A DNA stretch of 9,191 nt, taken from NCBI GenBank assembly GCA_020430675.1, contig JAGQJJ010000106.1, forward strand, positions 1 to 9,191, in the 5' to 3' direction. The notes below the pieces were generated by a model. It made no database searches and had not been told where the DNA came from. It worked only from the letters and a program-made list of their open reading frames with translations. Below, in pieces: positions 1-6,839 of the stretch (its first letter is position 1; every line of letters begins with the position of its first letter). The position numbers and the translations under genes are program-made. Source of the DNA: Myxococcales bacterium. Its GTDB lineage: Bacteria > Myxococcota > Bradymonadia > UBA7976 > UBA1532.

Positions 1-1084
1 TGGGAATGCGGAACGGGATGCGCCGCAGCACCGCGCAGACGCCGTGCACGTCGCGGAACATCTTGACCCGGAAGCGCGCGACCTCGGGCACCTCGTAGGC
101 GAACTCGGCGTCATGCTCGGTCTCGAAGTCGAGCCGCGCCCGCGGGGTCATCACCGGGTCGAGCAGCTCCAGCACCTCGGCCGGCCCCAGCGCGCCCAGG
201 TCGGCCAGCGGCTGCAGCTCGCCATCCACCCGCCAGCGGGGCACCTGCCGCGCCGACAGGTGCAGGTCGGACGCGCCCTCGCCCACCATGCGCCGCACCA
301 GCGGATCGAGCCGCGGCGCGTCGACCACCGCCCCGGCGAGTCCCGGCGCATACTGCGCGGGCGCCGGAAACCCGGTCACCCCGCTCTGCGAGCGCATGAT
401 CGCCTCGAAGAAGTCGAGCGTGACCCGCACGACGCGCACCTGCATGCCGGGCAGCTGCTGGCGGATCAGGTTGATCACCGCCTCGTCCAGCTCATCGACC
501 GTGCCCAGGCGCAGCGCGTTGCCGTGCAGCTCGAGCGGCAGCACCCGATAGCGAATCTGGAACGCCGCCGGCAGCAGCGAGAGCGCCTCGTCGTCGGGGT
601 GATCGACCGGCTCGCCCATCTCGGGCAGCGGGATGCGCCGGTTGGCCTGATGCAGCCGCGTCGCCAGCGTGCGGCACAGCACCAGCCCGAAATAAGGCAG
701 GCGCAGCAGCATCGAGTGGAACTGCTGCGTCTCGAAGCGCAGCACGATCGCGCCGCCCTCGGCAAAAACGCTGGCCGAGCGCGGCGCTTCGAGCAGCACG
801 CCCATCTCGCCGATCGAATCGGGCGGCGAGATGTGGGCCAGCGTCAGCGGCGGCGCATCATCGTCCGCCTCGAGCAACACCAGCGCGCCGCCTTCGATGA
901 GCAACAGGAAGCTGTCGGAGGGCTCGCCTTGCAACGCCAGCGCCTCGCCGTCCTCAAAGCGCAAGAGCTCGGCGTGATCGGCCGCCTCTTCGAGATGCTC
1001 GGGCTGCAGGCCGTGAAAGAGCGGCGAGCGGTCGAGCACGGCCACGACCTGCTCCCGATAGGCGTCCATCGGCAGGATCTGCAT
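1..1084 (-). CDS. PilT/GspE-type ATPase with N-terminal cyclic-nucleotide-binding and MshEN-like domains (partial, C-terminus off window)
   Basis: About 361 residues are readable without a stop, and the frame runs off the left edge. Residues 20-150 look like a cNMP-binding domain (effector-binding fold of the CRP/PKA-R type), with a phosphate-binding cassette at 90-106 reading SIGEMGVLLEAPRSASV, including its arginine. Residues 167-232 resemble the GspE/MshEN N-domain (LLPAAF, then YRVLPLELHGNALRLG and a D-x-x-D). Residues 255-361 match the N-domain of PilT-family retraction ATPases (GASDLHLSARQVPRWRVDGEL, then ARFRVKMFRDVHG). The Walker A motif should follow just beyond the edge. The start is chosen at 1084 because GGAG lies 7 bases upstream; ATG at 1069 is an alternative. 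The likely role is a hexameric ATPase of a type IV pilus or secretion machine, gated by a nucleotide signal. The domain assignments are firm, the ligand and machine are inferred. Confidence 0.85.
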   Translation of the reverse strand, partial: MQILPMDAYREQVVAVLDRSPLFHGLQPEHLEEAADHAELLRFEDGEALALQGEPSDSFLLLIEGGALVLLEADDDAPPLTLAHISPPDSIGEMGVLLEAPRSASVFAEGGAIVLRFETQQFHSMLLRLPYFGLVLCRTLATRLHQANRRIPLPEMGEPVDHPDDEALSLLPAAFQIRYRVLPLELHGNALRLGTVDELDEAVINLIRQQLPGMQVRVVRVTLDFFEAIMRSQSGVTGFPAPAQYAPGLAGAVVDAPRLDPLVRRMVGEGASDLHLSARQVPRWRVDGELQPLADLGALGPAEVLELLDPVMTPRARLDFETEHDAEFAYEVPEVARFRVKMFRDVHGVCAVLRRIPFRIP

Positions 1085-1110
1085 CAAGTCTCTCCGGCTT
1101 TGGCAGGCTG

Positions 1111-1139
1111 AGGATCAGCGCGTCGGTGGCAGACGTCAA
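1111..1139 (-). promoter_or_regulatory. Possible sigma70-like promoter for the PilT-like gene
   Basis: Read on the minus strand there is TTGACG (1139-1134), a 17-base spacer, and GATCCT (1116-1111). The -35 is close to consensus. The -10 keeps the important A at position 2 and T at position 6. Transcription would start about 20 bases before the ATG at 1084, with the GGAG ribosome site in between. Found by eye only. Confidence 0.35.
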
Positions 1140-1451
1140 CCCGCTCGCAGAACCCGGGCAAGAATCGACAGGCACCCGCGACGACGACAGCGACGGCGAG
1201 GCCGATGCCCGCATCCAAACCGTGACCGATGACCGCGGCGCCCCGTTGGAGCAGACGGGGACGCAAACGCCGACGGCGTCGTCGACGGGCGCGAACGGTC
1301 CGAATATGATGCCGCGGGCCATCTGAGGCGGATCGAGCGCCGCCGCGGCGATGGAGCGAGAGAGCGCGTGCAGACCTTCGATTCCGACGCCGCGCGCCCT
1401 TTGCGGCGCCCCGAAACGCATGAGCCCGCGCCCCAGATCGAGGAGCCCTGA
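1126..1451 (+). pseudogene. Frameshifted remnant of a calcium-loop / YD-like repeat protein
   Basis: Two overlapping plus-strand frames together read as one repeat protein. The first frame (from 1126 to its stop at 1324-1326) contains DDDSDGEADARIQTVTDD at 1180-1233. The second (open from 1233, stop TGA at 1449-1451) contains DGDANADGVVD at 1254-1286, then GRERSEYDAAGHLRRI, and a weaker third unit GARERVQTFDSDAARPL. The D-x-D-x-N-x-D-G-x-x-D pattern is that of thrombospondin-type-3/EF-hand-like loops. Equivalent aspartates of units 1 and 2 lie 80 bases apart, one short of 27 codons, which points to a single lost base between about 1231 and 1254. No signal peptide or good ribosome site precedes it, and its 5' end abuts the divergent gene, so the N-terminus is probably missing too. 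It could be a sequencing error rather than decay. Its stop lies 2 bases before apaH. Confidence 0.45.
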
Positions 1452-1456
1452 CGCTG
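1441..1456 (+). promoter_or_regulatory. Shine-Dalgarno AGGAG and CTG start of apaH
   Basis: AGGAG at 1441-1445 is followed after 8 bases by CTG at 1454-1456. The apaH frame is closed upstream by TGA at 1421-1423 and has no ATG, GTG or TTG between that stop and the first catalytic motif (GDVQG, from 1472). The only GTG, at 1478, lies inside that motif. CTG at 1454 therefore fits both the ribosome site and the family N-terminus (residues SIYAIGDVQG). Confidence 0.6.
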
Positions 1457-2287
1457 TCCATCTACGCCATCGGCGATGTGCAGGGCTGCGCCCGAACGCT
1501 CGACGCGCTGCTGACCCGCATCGAGTTCAACCCCACGGTCGACCGCCTGTGGTTCGGCGGCGATCTGGTCAATGGCGGCCCCGACTCGCTCGGCGTGCTG
1601 CGCCGCCTCAAGACGCTCGGCCCCGCAGCGACCACCGTGCTCGGCAATCACGACCTCTACCTGCTCGCCCGCGCCAGCGGCCTGCCGCCGCGCAAGCGCG
1701 ACACCCTCGACCCGGTGCTCGCCGCGCCCGACGCCGACGATCTGCTCGACTGGCTGCGCCGCCAGCCGGTCATGCTCGTCGCGCGCAACCATGTGCTGGT
1801 GCACGCCGGCCTTCTGCCCCAATGGCGGCTGACCGAAGCGGCTTTCTGGGCCAGCCAGGTCGAAGGCCAGCTTCGCGGCCCCGAGTGGCGCGGCTTCGTG
1901 CTCGATCAGATCCTCTCGAAGACCCCGGTCGACTGGGCAAAATGCGGCCCGGTCGGCCGGCTGCGCATGGCGCTCGCCGCCTTCACCCGCCTGCGCATGG
2001 TCGACGGCCAGGGCCACCCGCATTTTGGCTACAAGGGGCCACCCGAAGGCGCGCCCGGCGACCTGCGCCCCTGGTACGCCTCACGCCGCCGCGGGCCGAA
2101 CAGCCCCACGCTGCTCTTCGCCCACTGGGCGGCCCACGGCTTCGCGCGCATGCCCGGCCTGGTGGCGCTCGACGATGGCTGCGTCTGGGGCAACAACCTC
2201 GTCGCGTGGCGGGTCGATGACGGGGTGATCTTCCGCCAGCCGGCCCTCGACGGCGGCCACCTGCCCGGCCCGAAGGACCGGCGCTGA
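1454..2287 (+). CDS. apaH: Symmetrical bis(5'-nucleosyl)-tetraphosphatase (Ap4A hydrolase) ApaH
   Basis: Cytosolic enzyme of the PPP metallophosphatase fold that splits Ap4A into two ADP and so limits stress dinucleotides and Np4-capped RNA. With CTG as codon 1 the protein has 277 residues, the usual ApaH length. Motifs in order: GDVQGC (7-12), GGDLVNGGPDSL (35-46), GNHD (64-67), LEAPDADELLNWL-like APDADDLLDWLRRQP (91-105), VHAG (116-119), GRLRMALAAFTRLRM, FAHWAAHG, and LDDGCVWGNNLVAWR. These are diagnostic of ApaH rather than of other PPP enzymes. Oddities: the arginine usual in GDLVNRGP is glycine (residue 41), GHW is AHW, and DTGC is DDGC. Metal ligands D8, D37, N65 and H117 are kept; glutamine in place of histidine in the first motif is, as I recall, common in ApaH. 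The gene starts 2 bases after the stop of the repeat remnant. Confidence 0.9.
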   Translation: MSIYAIGDVQGCARTLDALLTRIEFNPTVDRLWFGGDLVNGGPDSLGVLRRLKTLGPAATTVLGNHDLYLLARASGLPPRKRDTLDPVLAAPDADDLLDWLRRQPVMLVARNHVLVHAGLLPQWRLTEAAFWASQVEGQLRGPEWRGFVLDQILSKTPVDWAKCGPVGRLRMALAAFTRLRMVDGQGHPHFGYKGPPEGAPGDLRPWYASRRRGPNSPTLLFAHWAAHGFARMPGLVALDDGCVWGNNLVAWRVDDGVIFRQPALDGGHLPGPKDRR

Positions 2288-2303
2288 AGCCCCGCCGGGG
2301 GGG

Positions 2304-2332
2304 TCGACACGCGGGCGCGGCCGGCGTATGCT
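2304..2332 (+). promoter_or_regulatory. Sigma70-like promoter of the ATPase-Toprim pair
   Basis: TCGACA (2304-2309), a 17-base spacer, then TATGCT (2327-2332). Five of six -35 bases and four of six -10 bases match consensus with ideal spacing, in an otherwise GC-rich gap. The predicted start of transcription near 2339 leaves a leader of about 40 bases, with GGAG (2373-2376) 4 bases before the ATG at 2381. Confidence 0.55.
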
Positions 2333-2380
2333 GCCCCCGGTTTCGCCGCCCGCGGCGCACTCTCCCGACATCGGAGCGCG

Positions 2381-4063
2381 ATGAAGGCCGTCGACATCCC
2401 CCAGGCAGACAGCTTGAGCCGTGTACGCGAGCTGGTGCAGGCCGCCCAGTTCGGCGCGAGCGACCCCCAGCGCCTGCAGCGCGTGACCACGCTGCATCCG
2501 CGCCACGTCGGCTATCACCTGCACGCCGCCCGCATCCTCGGCTGGCTCGATCGGCAGGACGACGCGATCCAGGTCTCGGCCGAGGGCGCCACCTTGCTGG
2601 CCACCGCCGCCGGCTCCGACGCCGAGCGCGAGCTCTTCCGCGCGGGCATCGCCCGCAGCGAGGCCATCGCCGCCATCGCGCCCGAGCTTCTCGACGAGAC
2701 CGAACCCGACGCCGACGTGCTCTGCCAGCGCATTCAGGACGCCGCCGGCATCGCCCCGGCCACCGCGCGCCGCCGGGCCAGCACCCTGCTGCGGTGGCGG
2801 GCCCAGGCCCTGCCGCCGGCGCGCCCGCGCCCCGTGCCGCGGCCGATCGCAGCCACGCTGCGCTCCATCGTGACCGACACCCTGCGCATCGGCCGGGTCG
2901 AGGTCGAGCGCTACGGCCTGCTGCGCGCGGTCAAGGTCGACCTCGACGAGAGCGCGGTTTTTGTCGGCGGCAACGCCAGCGGCAAGAGCACGTTCCTCGA
3001 CATCTTCGGCTTCCTCACCGACGCCCTCGCCGGCGACGTGCGCAGCGCGATCCAGGCCCGCGCCCGTCGGTTTGAAGAGCTGCTGTGGTTCGGCGAGGGC
3101 GAAGCGTTTGCGTTTGCCATCGAGTTCCTGCTGCCCGCCAGCCTGCGCGGCGAGTTCGACCGCGCCCGCTACGAGCTTGAGGTCGGCCACCTCGAAGACG
3201 CCCCGGGCGTGGGTGTGCGGCGCGAGTCGCTCTACCTGTGCCCGCCCGGCGAAGAGGCGGAAGAGATCGTGCAGCAGGCCGCCCCGCGCAAATGGCGCAA
3301 GCTTCTCGGCGTCGCGGGCAATGGCCAGGCGCGCTATGGCAGCGAAGACGGCACCCGCAAATCGACCGCGCAGATCGGCGTCGAGCAGCTCGCGCTCGGC
3401 CGCCTGCCCGACGAGCCCGATCGCTTCCCGGTCGGCCAGCGCGTGCTCGGCTTCCTCGCCCACGGCGTGCGCCGCATCGCGCTCGACCCCAAGGCCATGG
3501 CCCGCCCCTGCGCCTTCGACGCGCCCAGCCGGCTCGCGTCTGACGGCGCCAACCTCGCCGCGGTGGTGCACGCCCTGGTCAGCGCCGACGTCGGCCGCGC
3601 CTCGGAGTGGATGGCCCATGTGCGCGAGGCCCTGCCCGGCGTCGAAGAGGCCCGCGTCGAGTCGGTCGACGGCCGCCTCGAGCTGCTCGTCGGCTTTCGC
3701 GGCGGCCACGAGGTGCCCGCCCGCCGCCTCTCGCACGGCATGCTGCGCGTGCTCGGCGTGACGCTGGTGCCATTTGTCGCCGAGCCCGACGCCATGTATC
3801 TCGTCGAAGAGCCCGAAAACGGCGTGCACCCGCGCGCCATCGAGGCCGTCTGCCAGGCGCTCGCCTGGAGCCCCGAGAACCAGATCCTGGTGGCGACGCA
3901 CTCGCCGGTCTGGCTCGCGGTGGCCCCTTTCGACCGCCTCTTCTGCGTCGTGCGCGAGGCCGGCGCGGCGCGGGTGATGCCCGCCGCGGCGCTCGAATGT
4001 CTCGAAGACTGGGACCGCGAGGTGGACCTGCCCACCTTGTTCGCGGCCGGCCTGTTGGGCTGA
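2381..4063 (+). CDS. ABC/AAA-type ATPase with N-terminal winged-helix-like region (AAA_21/OLD-like)
   Basis: A soluble 560-residue protein. Residues 190-540 form an SMC/OLD-like ABC ATPase domain: it opens with RIGRVEVERYGLL, has Walker A GGNASGKST (196-204), the signature-like LSHGMLR (450-456), Walker B with catalytic glutamate MYLVEEPENGVHP (472-484), and the switch histidine ATHSP (505-509). All catalytic residues are present. Residues 1-150 precede this and look like a winged-helix region: PRHVGYHLHAARILGWLD, then EGATLLATAAGSDAERELF, then a helical stretch ending in APATARRRASTLLRWRAQ. A proline-rich linker (roughly 150-165) joins the two parts. There is no coiled-coil arm of Rad50 size, so it belongs with the compact AAA_15/AAA_21 group found in nuclease partnerships. 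It is followed after 4 bases by a Toprim-like gene, so the two are almost certainly co-expressed. Function is inferred as nucleotide-driven sensing or activation of the partner; no characterised homologue is claimed. Confidence 0.85.
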   Translation: MKAVDIPQADSLSRVRELVQAAQFGASDPQRLQRVTTLHPRHVGYHLHAARILGWLDRQDDAIQVSAEGATLLATAAGSDAERELFRAGIARSEAIAAIAPELLDETEPDADVLCQRIQDAAGIAPATARRRASTLLRWRAQALPPARPRPVPRPIAATLRSIVTDTLRIGRVEVERYGLLRAVKVDLDESAVFVGGNASGKSTFLDIFGFLTDALAGDVRSAIQARARRFEELLWFGEGEAFAFAIEFLLPASLRGEFDRARYELEVGHLEDAPGVGVRRESLYLCPPGEEAEEIVQQAAPRKWRKLLGVAGNGQARYGSEDGTRKSTAQIGVEQLALGRLPDEPDRFPVGQRVLGFLAHGVRRIALDPKAMARPCAFDAPSRLASDGANLAAVVHALVSADVGRASEWMAHVREALPGVEEARVESVDGRLELLVGFRGGHEVPARRLSHGMLRVLGVTLVPFVAEPDAMYLVEEPENGVHPRAIEAVCQALAWSPENQILVATHSPVWLAVAPFDRLFCVVREAGAARVMPAAALECLEDWDREVDLPTLFAAGLLG

Positions 4064-4067
4064 TTTC

Positions 4068-4679
4068 ATGGACGATCTCTGCGTGATCTGCCCCGGCGGC
4101 CATTGGAAGGCCGTCATGGAGGCCCTGCTCGAACGGCACCTGCACCTCGGCATTCGCGAGATCACCTCCGAGGTGATCGCGTTCCCGCTGGGCCGCGACC
4201 GCCTGCTGCGCGCCCGCGGGCCCGACCTGGCGCGGTTGCAGCGCGACCGTTTCCACCACTGCCTGATCGTGCTCGACGCCGACCGCAGCGGTGAAGACGC
4301 GGACGCCGCGGCCATCGAAGAGTCGCTCAACCGCCGGCTCGCCGAGGTGTGGAGCGACAGCGGCGCCCGCGCGCTGGTCGCCGAACCCTCGGTCGAAGGC
4401 TGGCTGCTCGAAGGCCACCGGGTGTTCAGCCGCGTGCGCGGCCTGCGCGGCGTCGACGTGCGGCAATGGCTCGCCGAGCGCGACCTGTGGGCGCTCAAGG
4501 CCGACCTGCCCGACGACCCGCGCGCTGTCGTCGAGGCGCTCTTCCTCGCCCATGGCGCCCGCCCCTCGGCGGCCAATTACCGCCTCATCGCCGACGAAGC
4601 CCCCATCCGCCTCGATCGGTGCCAGGCGACCTCGTTCCGGCGCATGGTGCACATCCTGCGCGAGTGGTTCCTGCCCTGA
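4068..4679 (+). CDS. Toprim-like (DUF4276-type) putative nuclease partner of the ATPase
   Basis: A 203-residue soluble protein. Residues 65-75 read CLIVLDADRSG, a hydrophobic strand ending in D-x-D-x-x-G as in the metal-binding DxD of Toprim nucleases. EPSVEGWLLEG (106-116) resembles the E-x-E-x-W-L-L segment of small Toprim-like proteins such as DUF4276 and RloB relatives. The N-terminus, CVICPGGHWKAVMEALLERH (5-24), sits where Toprim proteins usually carry the loop with a general-base glutamate (EGxTE), but here reads CPGG. A CPG N-terminus of this kind also recalls proteins of methylation-associated defence clusters, from memory and unverified. It begins 4 bases after the ATPase stop with no clear ribosome site, suggesting translational coupling. 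Likely a nuclease or effector controlled by the ATPase; activity is inferred. Confidence 0.7.
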   Translation: MDDLCVICPGGHWKAVMEALLERHLHLGIREITSEVIAFPLGRDRLLRARGPDLARLQRDRFHHCLIVLDADRSGEDADAAAIEESLNRRLAEVWSDSGARALVAEPSVEGWLLEGHRVFSRVRGLRGVDVRQWLAERDLWALKADLPDDPRAVVEALFLAHGARPSAANYRLIADEAPIRLDRCQATSFRRMVHILREWFLP

Positions 4680-4686
4680 CCGCCTG

Positions 4687-4708
4687 ATCGGCCAACACAT
4701 CGGCCAAC
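4687..4708 (+). repeat. 10-bp direct repeat upstream of the MFS gene
   Basis: ATCGGCCAAC occurs at 4687-4696 and again at 4699-4708, 12 bases apart start to start, with GGCCGACCGGCC just downstream. It lies in the 107-base gap before the MFS exporter gene. About one helical turn of spacing would suit a regulator binding side by side, but this may be chance in GC-rich DNA. A TAGGAT at 4754-4759 could be a -10, but no good -35 accompanies it. Confidence 0.3.
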
Positions 4709-4786
4709 GGCTCAACGATGGGCCGACCGGCCGCCGGCAACCGACCCGCCAGCTAGGATGACCACGTCTCAAGCAAGGAGCCGCCC

Positions 4787-6040
4787 ATGCGCGACGTCTG
4801 GTCTCTGATGCAGCGCCGCCCCCATTTTCGCCGCCTGTGGTGGTCGACCGTCATCGCCGAGCTGGGCAACTGGCTGAGCTATATCGCGCTCAGCGCCCTG
4901 GTCCTGGCCCGTGACGGCGGCGCCTGGCAGCTTGCGCTCATCTTCGCCGCCCATCTTCTGCCCGACGCCGTGCTCGCGCCGATCACCGGCCCGCTCGCCG
5001 ATCGCCTCGATCGCGGCGCGTTGATGCGCTGGTCGCACATCATCCGCGGCGGGCTGACGCTCGCCATGGGCCTGACCGCCATCGCGGGCGCCTTCGGCCT
5101 GCTGCAAGTCCTGCTCGCCGCCCGCATGATCGTCGGCGCCTTCCTGCCACCCGCTGAGCGCGCCGCGCTGCCCAGCCTGGTCGAAGACGACGAGCTCGAC
5201 CTCGCCAACCGGCTGAGCGCGCTGACCTGGAGCGTGCTCTTCACCATCGGCGTCGCCCTCGGCGGCGTGCTCTCCGCCCTCTTCGGCCCGGTCATCGCCC
5301 TGTTCATCGACGCCGGCACCTTCGCCGCCGCCGCGCTCATCCTGCGCGGCCTGCCGCCCCTGCGCGCCGACGCCGACGACCTCGGGCCGCTGCGCGTGCG
5401 CCGCCTGTTCGGCGAGCTGTGGTCCGCCTGGCGCGCGACCCGCCCCGACCCCGAGCTGCGCCGCGTCGCCGTCTCGAAGCTGCCCTTCGCCCTTCTGCTC
5501 GGCGGCAGTTGGATCACCCTCAACCTCGCCGCGTTCGACCTGGGCGGCGCGGTGGCCGGCGCAGCGTTGCTCGGCGTGCTGCAGGCCATCCGCGGCATCG
5601 GCACCGGCGTCGGCCCCGTGCTCGCCGCCCGCCTTGGCCAGCGCCTCGGCCACCCGATCGAGCGCAGCGGCGACCTCATCGCCTTTGTCGCCGTCGCCGC
5701 CCTGATCATCTTCAACAGCCCGGTCGGTCTTGCGATCGCCACCTTCTTCTGGGGCATGGGCGCCGGCCATAACTGGGTCTGGACCACCACCGGCCTGCAA
5801 CGCCTCGCGCCCGACGCGCGCCTCGGCCGGCTCAGCGCCATCGACACCCTGGTCGTCGGCCTCGGCGCCACGCTGACCTGCCTGATCGGCGGCGCCCTCA
5901 GCGAACACCTGGGCTCGGTGCACGCGGGCGCCCTCCTCGGTTTGAGCCTGGGTTTTGCGGCCTGGCTGCTGCTGGGCCAGCGGTCGCGTGTACGAGCGGG
6001 CGACCCGGCCTACCCTGACGCCGCCGGCAGCCGCGCTTGA
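4787..6040 (+). CDS. MFS transporter (MFS_3-like exporter)
   Basis: A 417-residue inner-membrane protein of about 12 hydrophobic segments, the usual length for the major facilitator superfamily. The N-terminal cytosolic start RRPHFRRLWWSTVIAELGNW leads into helix 1. The loop between helices 2 and 3 reads GPLADRLDRGALMRW (from about residue 67), the motif A of MFS carriers (G-x-x-x-D-R-x-x-R). The pattern LLAARMIVGAFLPPAERAAL near helix 4, followed by VEDDELDLANRL, is typical of the MFS_3 group that includes enterobactin and macrolide exporters. The start is supported by AAGGAG at 4775-4780, six bases before ATG. It is a single gene with a 107-base gap before it, and it converges on the next gene with 4 bases between stops. 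Substrate unknown; proton-driven efflux is inferred from family. Confidence 0.88.
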   Translation: MRDVWSLMQRRPHFRRLWWSTVIAELGNWLSYIALSALVLARDGGAWQLALIFAAHLLPDAVLAPITGPLADRLDRGALMRWSHIIRGGLTLAMGLTAIAGAFGLLQVLLAARMIVGAFLPPAERAALPSLVEDDELDLANRLSALTWSVLFTIGVALGGVLSALFGPVIALFIDAGTFAAAALILRGLPPLRADADDLGPLRVRRLFGELWSAWRATRPDPELRRVAVSKLPFALLLGGSWITLNLAAFDLGGAVAGAALLGVLQAIRGIGTGVGPVLAARLGQRLGHPIERSGDLIAFVAVAALIIFNSPVGLAIATFFWGMGAGHNWVWTTTGLQRLAPDARLGRLSAIDTLVVGLGATLTCLIGGALSEHLGSVHAGALLGLSLGFAAWLLLGQRSRVRAGDPAYPDAAGSRA

Positions 6041-6044
6041 CCGC

Positions 6045-6839
6045 TCAGGGCTTCGACGCGCCCTTGTCGGCCAACGGTCGCAGCGCGCGCGGCAGATCCT
6101 GGCGCGGGGCGAGCTTCATCAGCCGGGCCGCCGCCTTGTCCACGTCGGCCAAAGCGCCCACCTCCAGCGCCAGCCGCGCACGCGCCAGCCAGGCTTCGGT
6201 GTCCGTGGGCCGGCGCTCGGTGGCCGCGCAGGCTTCCTGATAGGCGCGCATGGTCCAGCGGGCCTCCAGCAACGTCGCCAGGCGGGTATAGAGCGAGCTG
6301 GTCTCGTCGGTGAGGTTCGTCTCAGCCCGCTTGTCCGCCTCCAGCCAGAACGTATCGCTGAAGCGCTTGATATCAGGCCCGATCTGCTGCGCGGTCGGCC
6401 ATGTGCGCACCGCCTTGACCCGCCAGCCCGCGTCGGTGCGCGCCACTTCAAACCGTGCCAGCAGCTCATCGCGACCGCCGAAGAAGTGCTGGGCGACCTC
6501 GGCGGTCATCGTCGCTTGATCGCCCGTCACCTCGACCTTCACGTTGCGAAAATAGATGCGCTCCTCGCCGCTGAGCGGCTCGCGATACTGACGGGCGAGC
6601 CGGTTGGCCATCGTCTCGTGATCGAAGCGCAGATCGTAAGCATCCGGCGCCTCGCGCCGCCCCTTCACAAAGACCGCGTCATCGGCATAGACCGCCAGAT
6701 GCCGCGCCAGCTCGTGATGCTCGTAGCCCTCGCGCTCGGCCTCTTTGATGGCGCGCGCGATCTCGGCCCCCTCATCATTCATCTGCGCCCCCACCGGCGC
6801 CGCGAAGAAGAGCGTGAGCAGCAAGATGAGCCGGCGCAT
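6045..6839 (-). CDS. Secreted NTF2-like (SnoaL/DUF4440-type) protein with TPR-like tail
   Basis: A 264-residue protein with a signal peptide: MRR, a leucine-rich core, and PVGA before Q19, so cleavage is likely after residue 18. Residues 25-150 look like an NTF2/SnoaL cone: a helical start, then YADDAVFVKGR, then alternating strands RNVKVEVTGDQATMTAEVAQHF and ARTDAGWRVKAVRTWP. The last 80 residues are helical with a TPR-like unit (RRPTDTEAWLARARLALEVG). NTF2-like folds are used both as enzymes and as binding modules, so no reaction can be named. The ATG overlaps the stop of the EboA-like gene by one base (TGATG), with no clear ribosome site of its own, so translation is probably coupled. It converges on the MFS gene. 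Envelope or periplasmic location is inferred. Confidence 0.75.
   Translation of the reverse strand: MRRLILLLTLFFAAPVGAQMNDEGAEIARAIKEAEREGYEHHELARHLAVYADDAVFVKGRREAPDAYDLRFDHETMANRLARQYREPLSGEERIYFRNVKVEVTGDQATMTAEVAQHFFGGRDELLARFEVARTDAGWRVKAVRTWPTAQQIGPDIKRFSDTFWLEADKRAETNLTDETSSLYTRLATLLEARWTMRAYQEACAATERRPTDTEAWLARARLALEVGALADVDKAAARLMKLAPRQDLPRALRPLADKGASKP

Noticed and set aside
44..1111. A long plus-strand open frame rich in His, Arg and Gln
   Set aside because: It is antisense to the cNMP/PilT gene, which has clear motifs.
1136..2023. A minus-strand open frame across apaH
   Set aside because: Low-complexity Ala/Arg protein opposite the well-supported apaH.
2288..2303. Hairpin CCCCGCCGGGG after apaH as a terminator
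   Set aside because: The stem is only 4 base pairs and no T tract follows.
2081..4576. A very long open frame on the minus strand (about 830 residues)
   Set aside because: It lies antisense across apaH, the ATPase gene and the Toprim gene, and its protein has no domain. It is the antisense frame of GC-rich coding sequence.
4769..5923. Minus-strand open frame across the MFS gene
   Set aside because: Antisense frame; composition is that of the complement of a membrane-protein gene.
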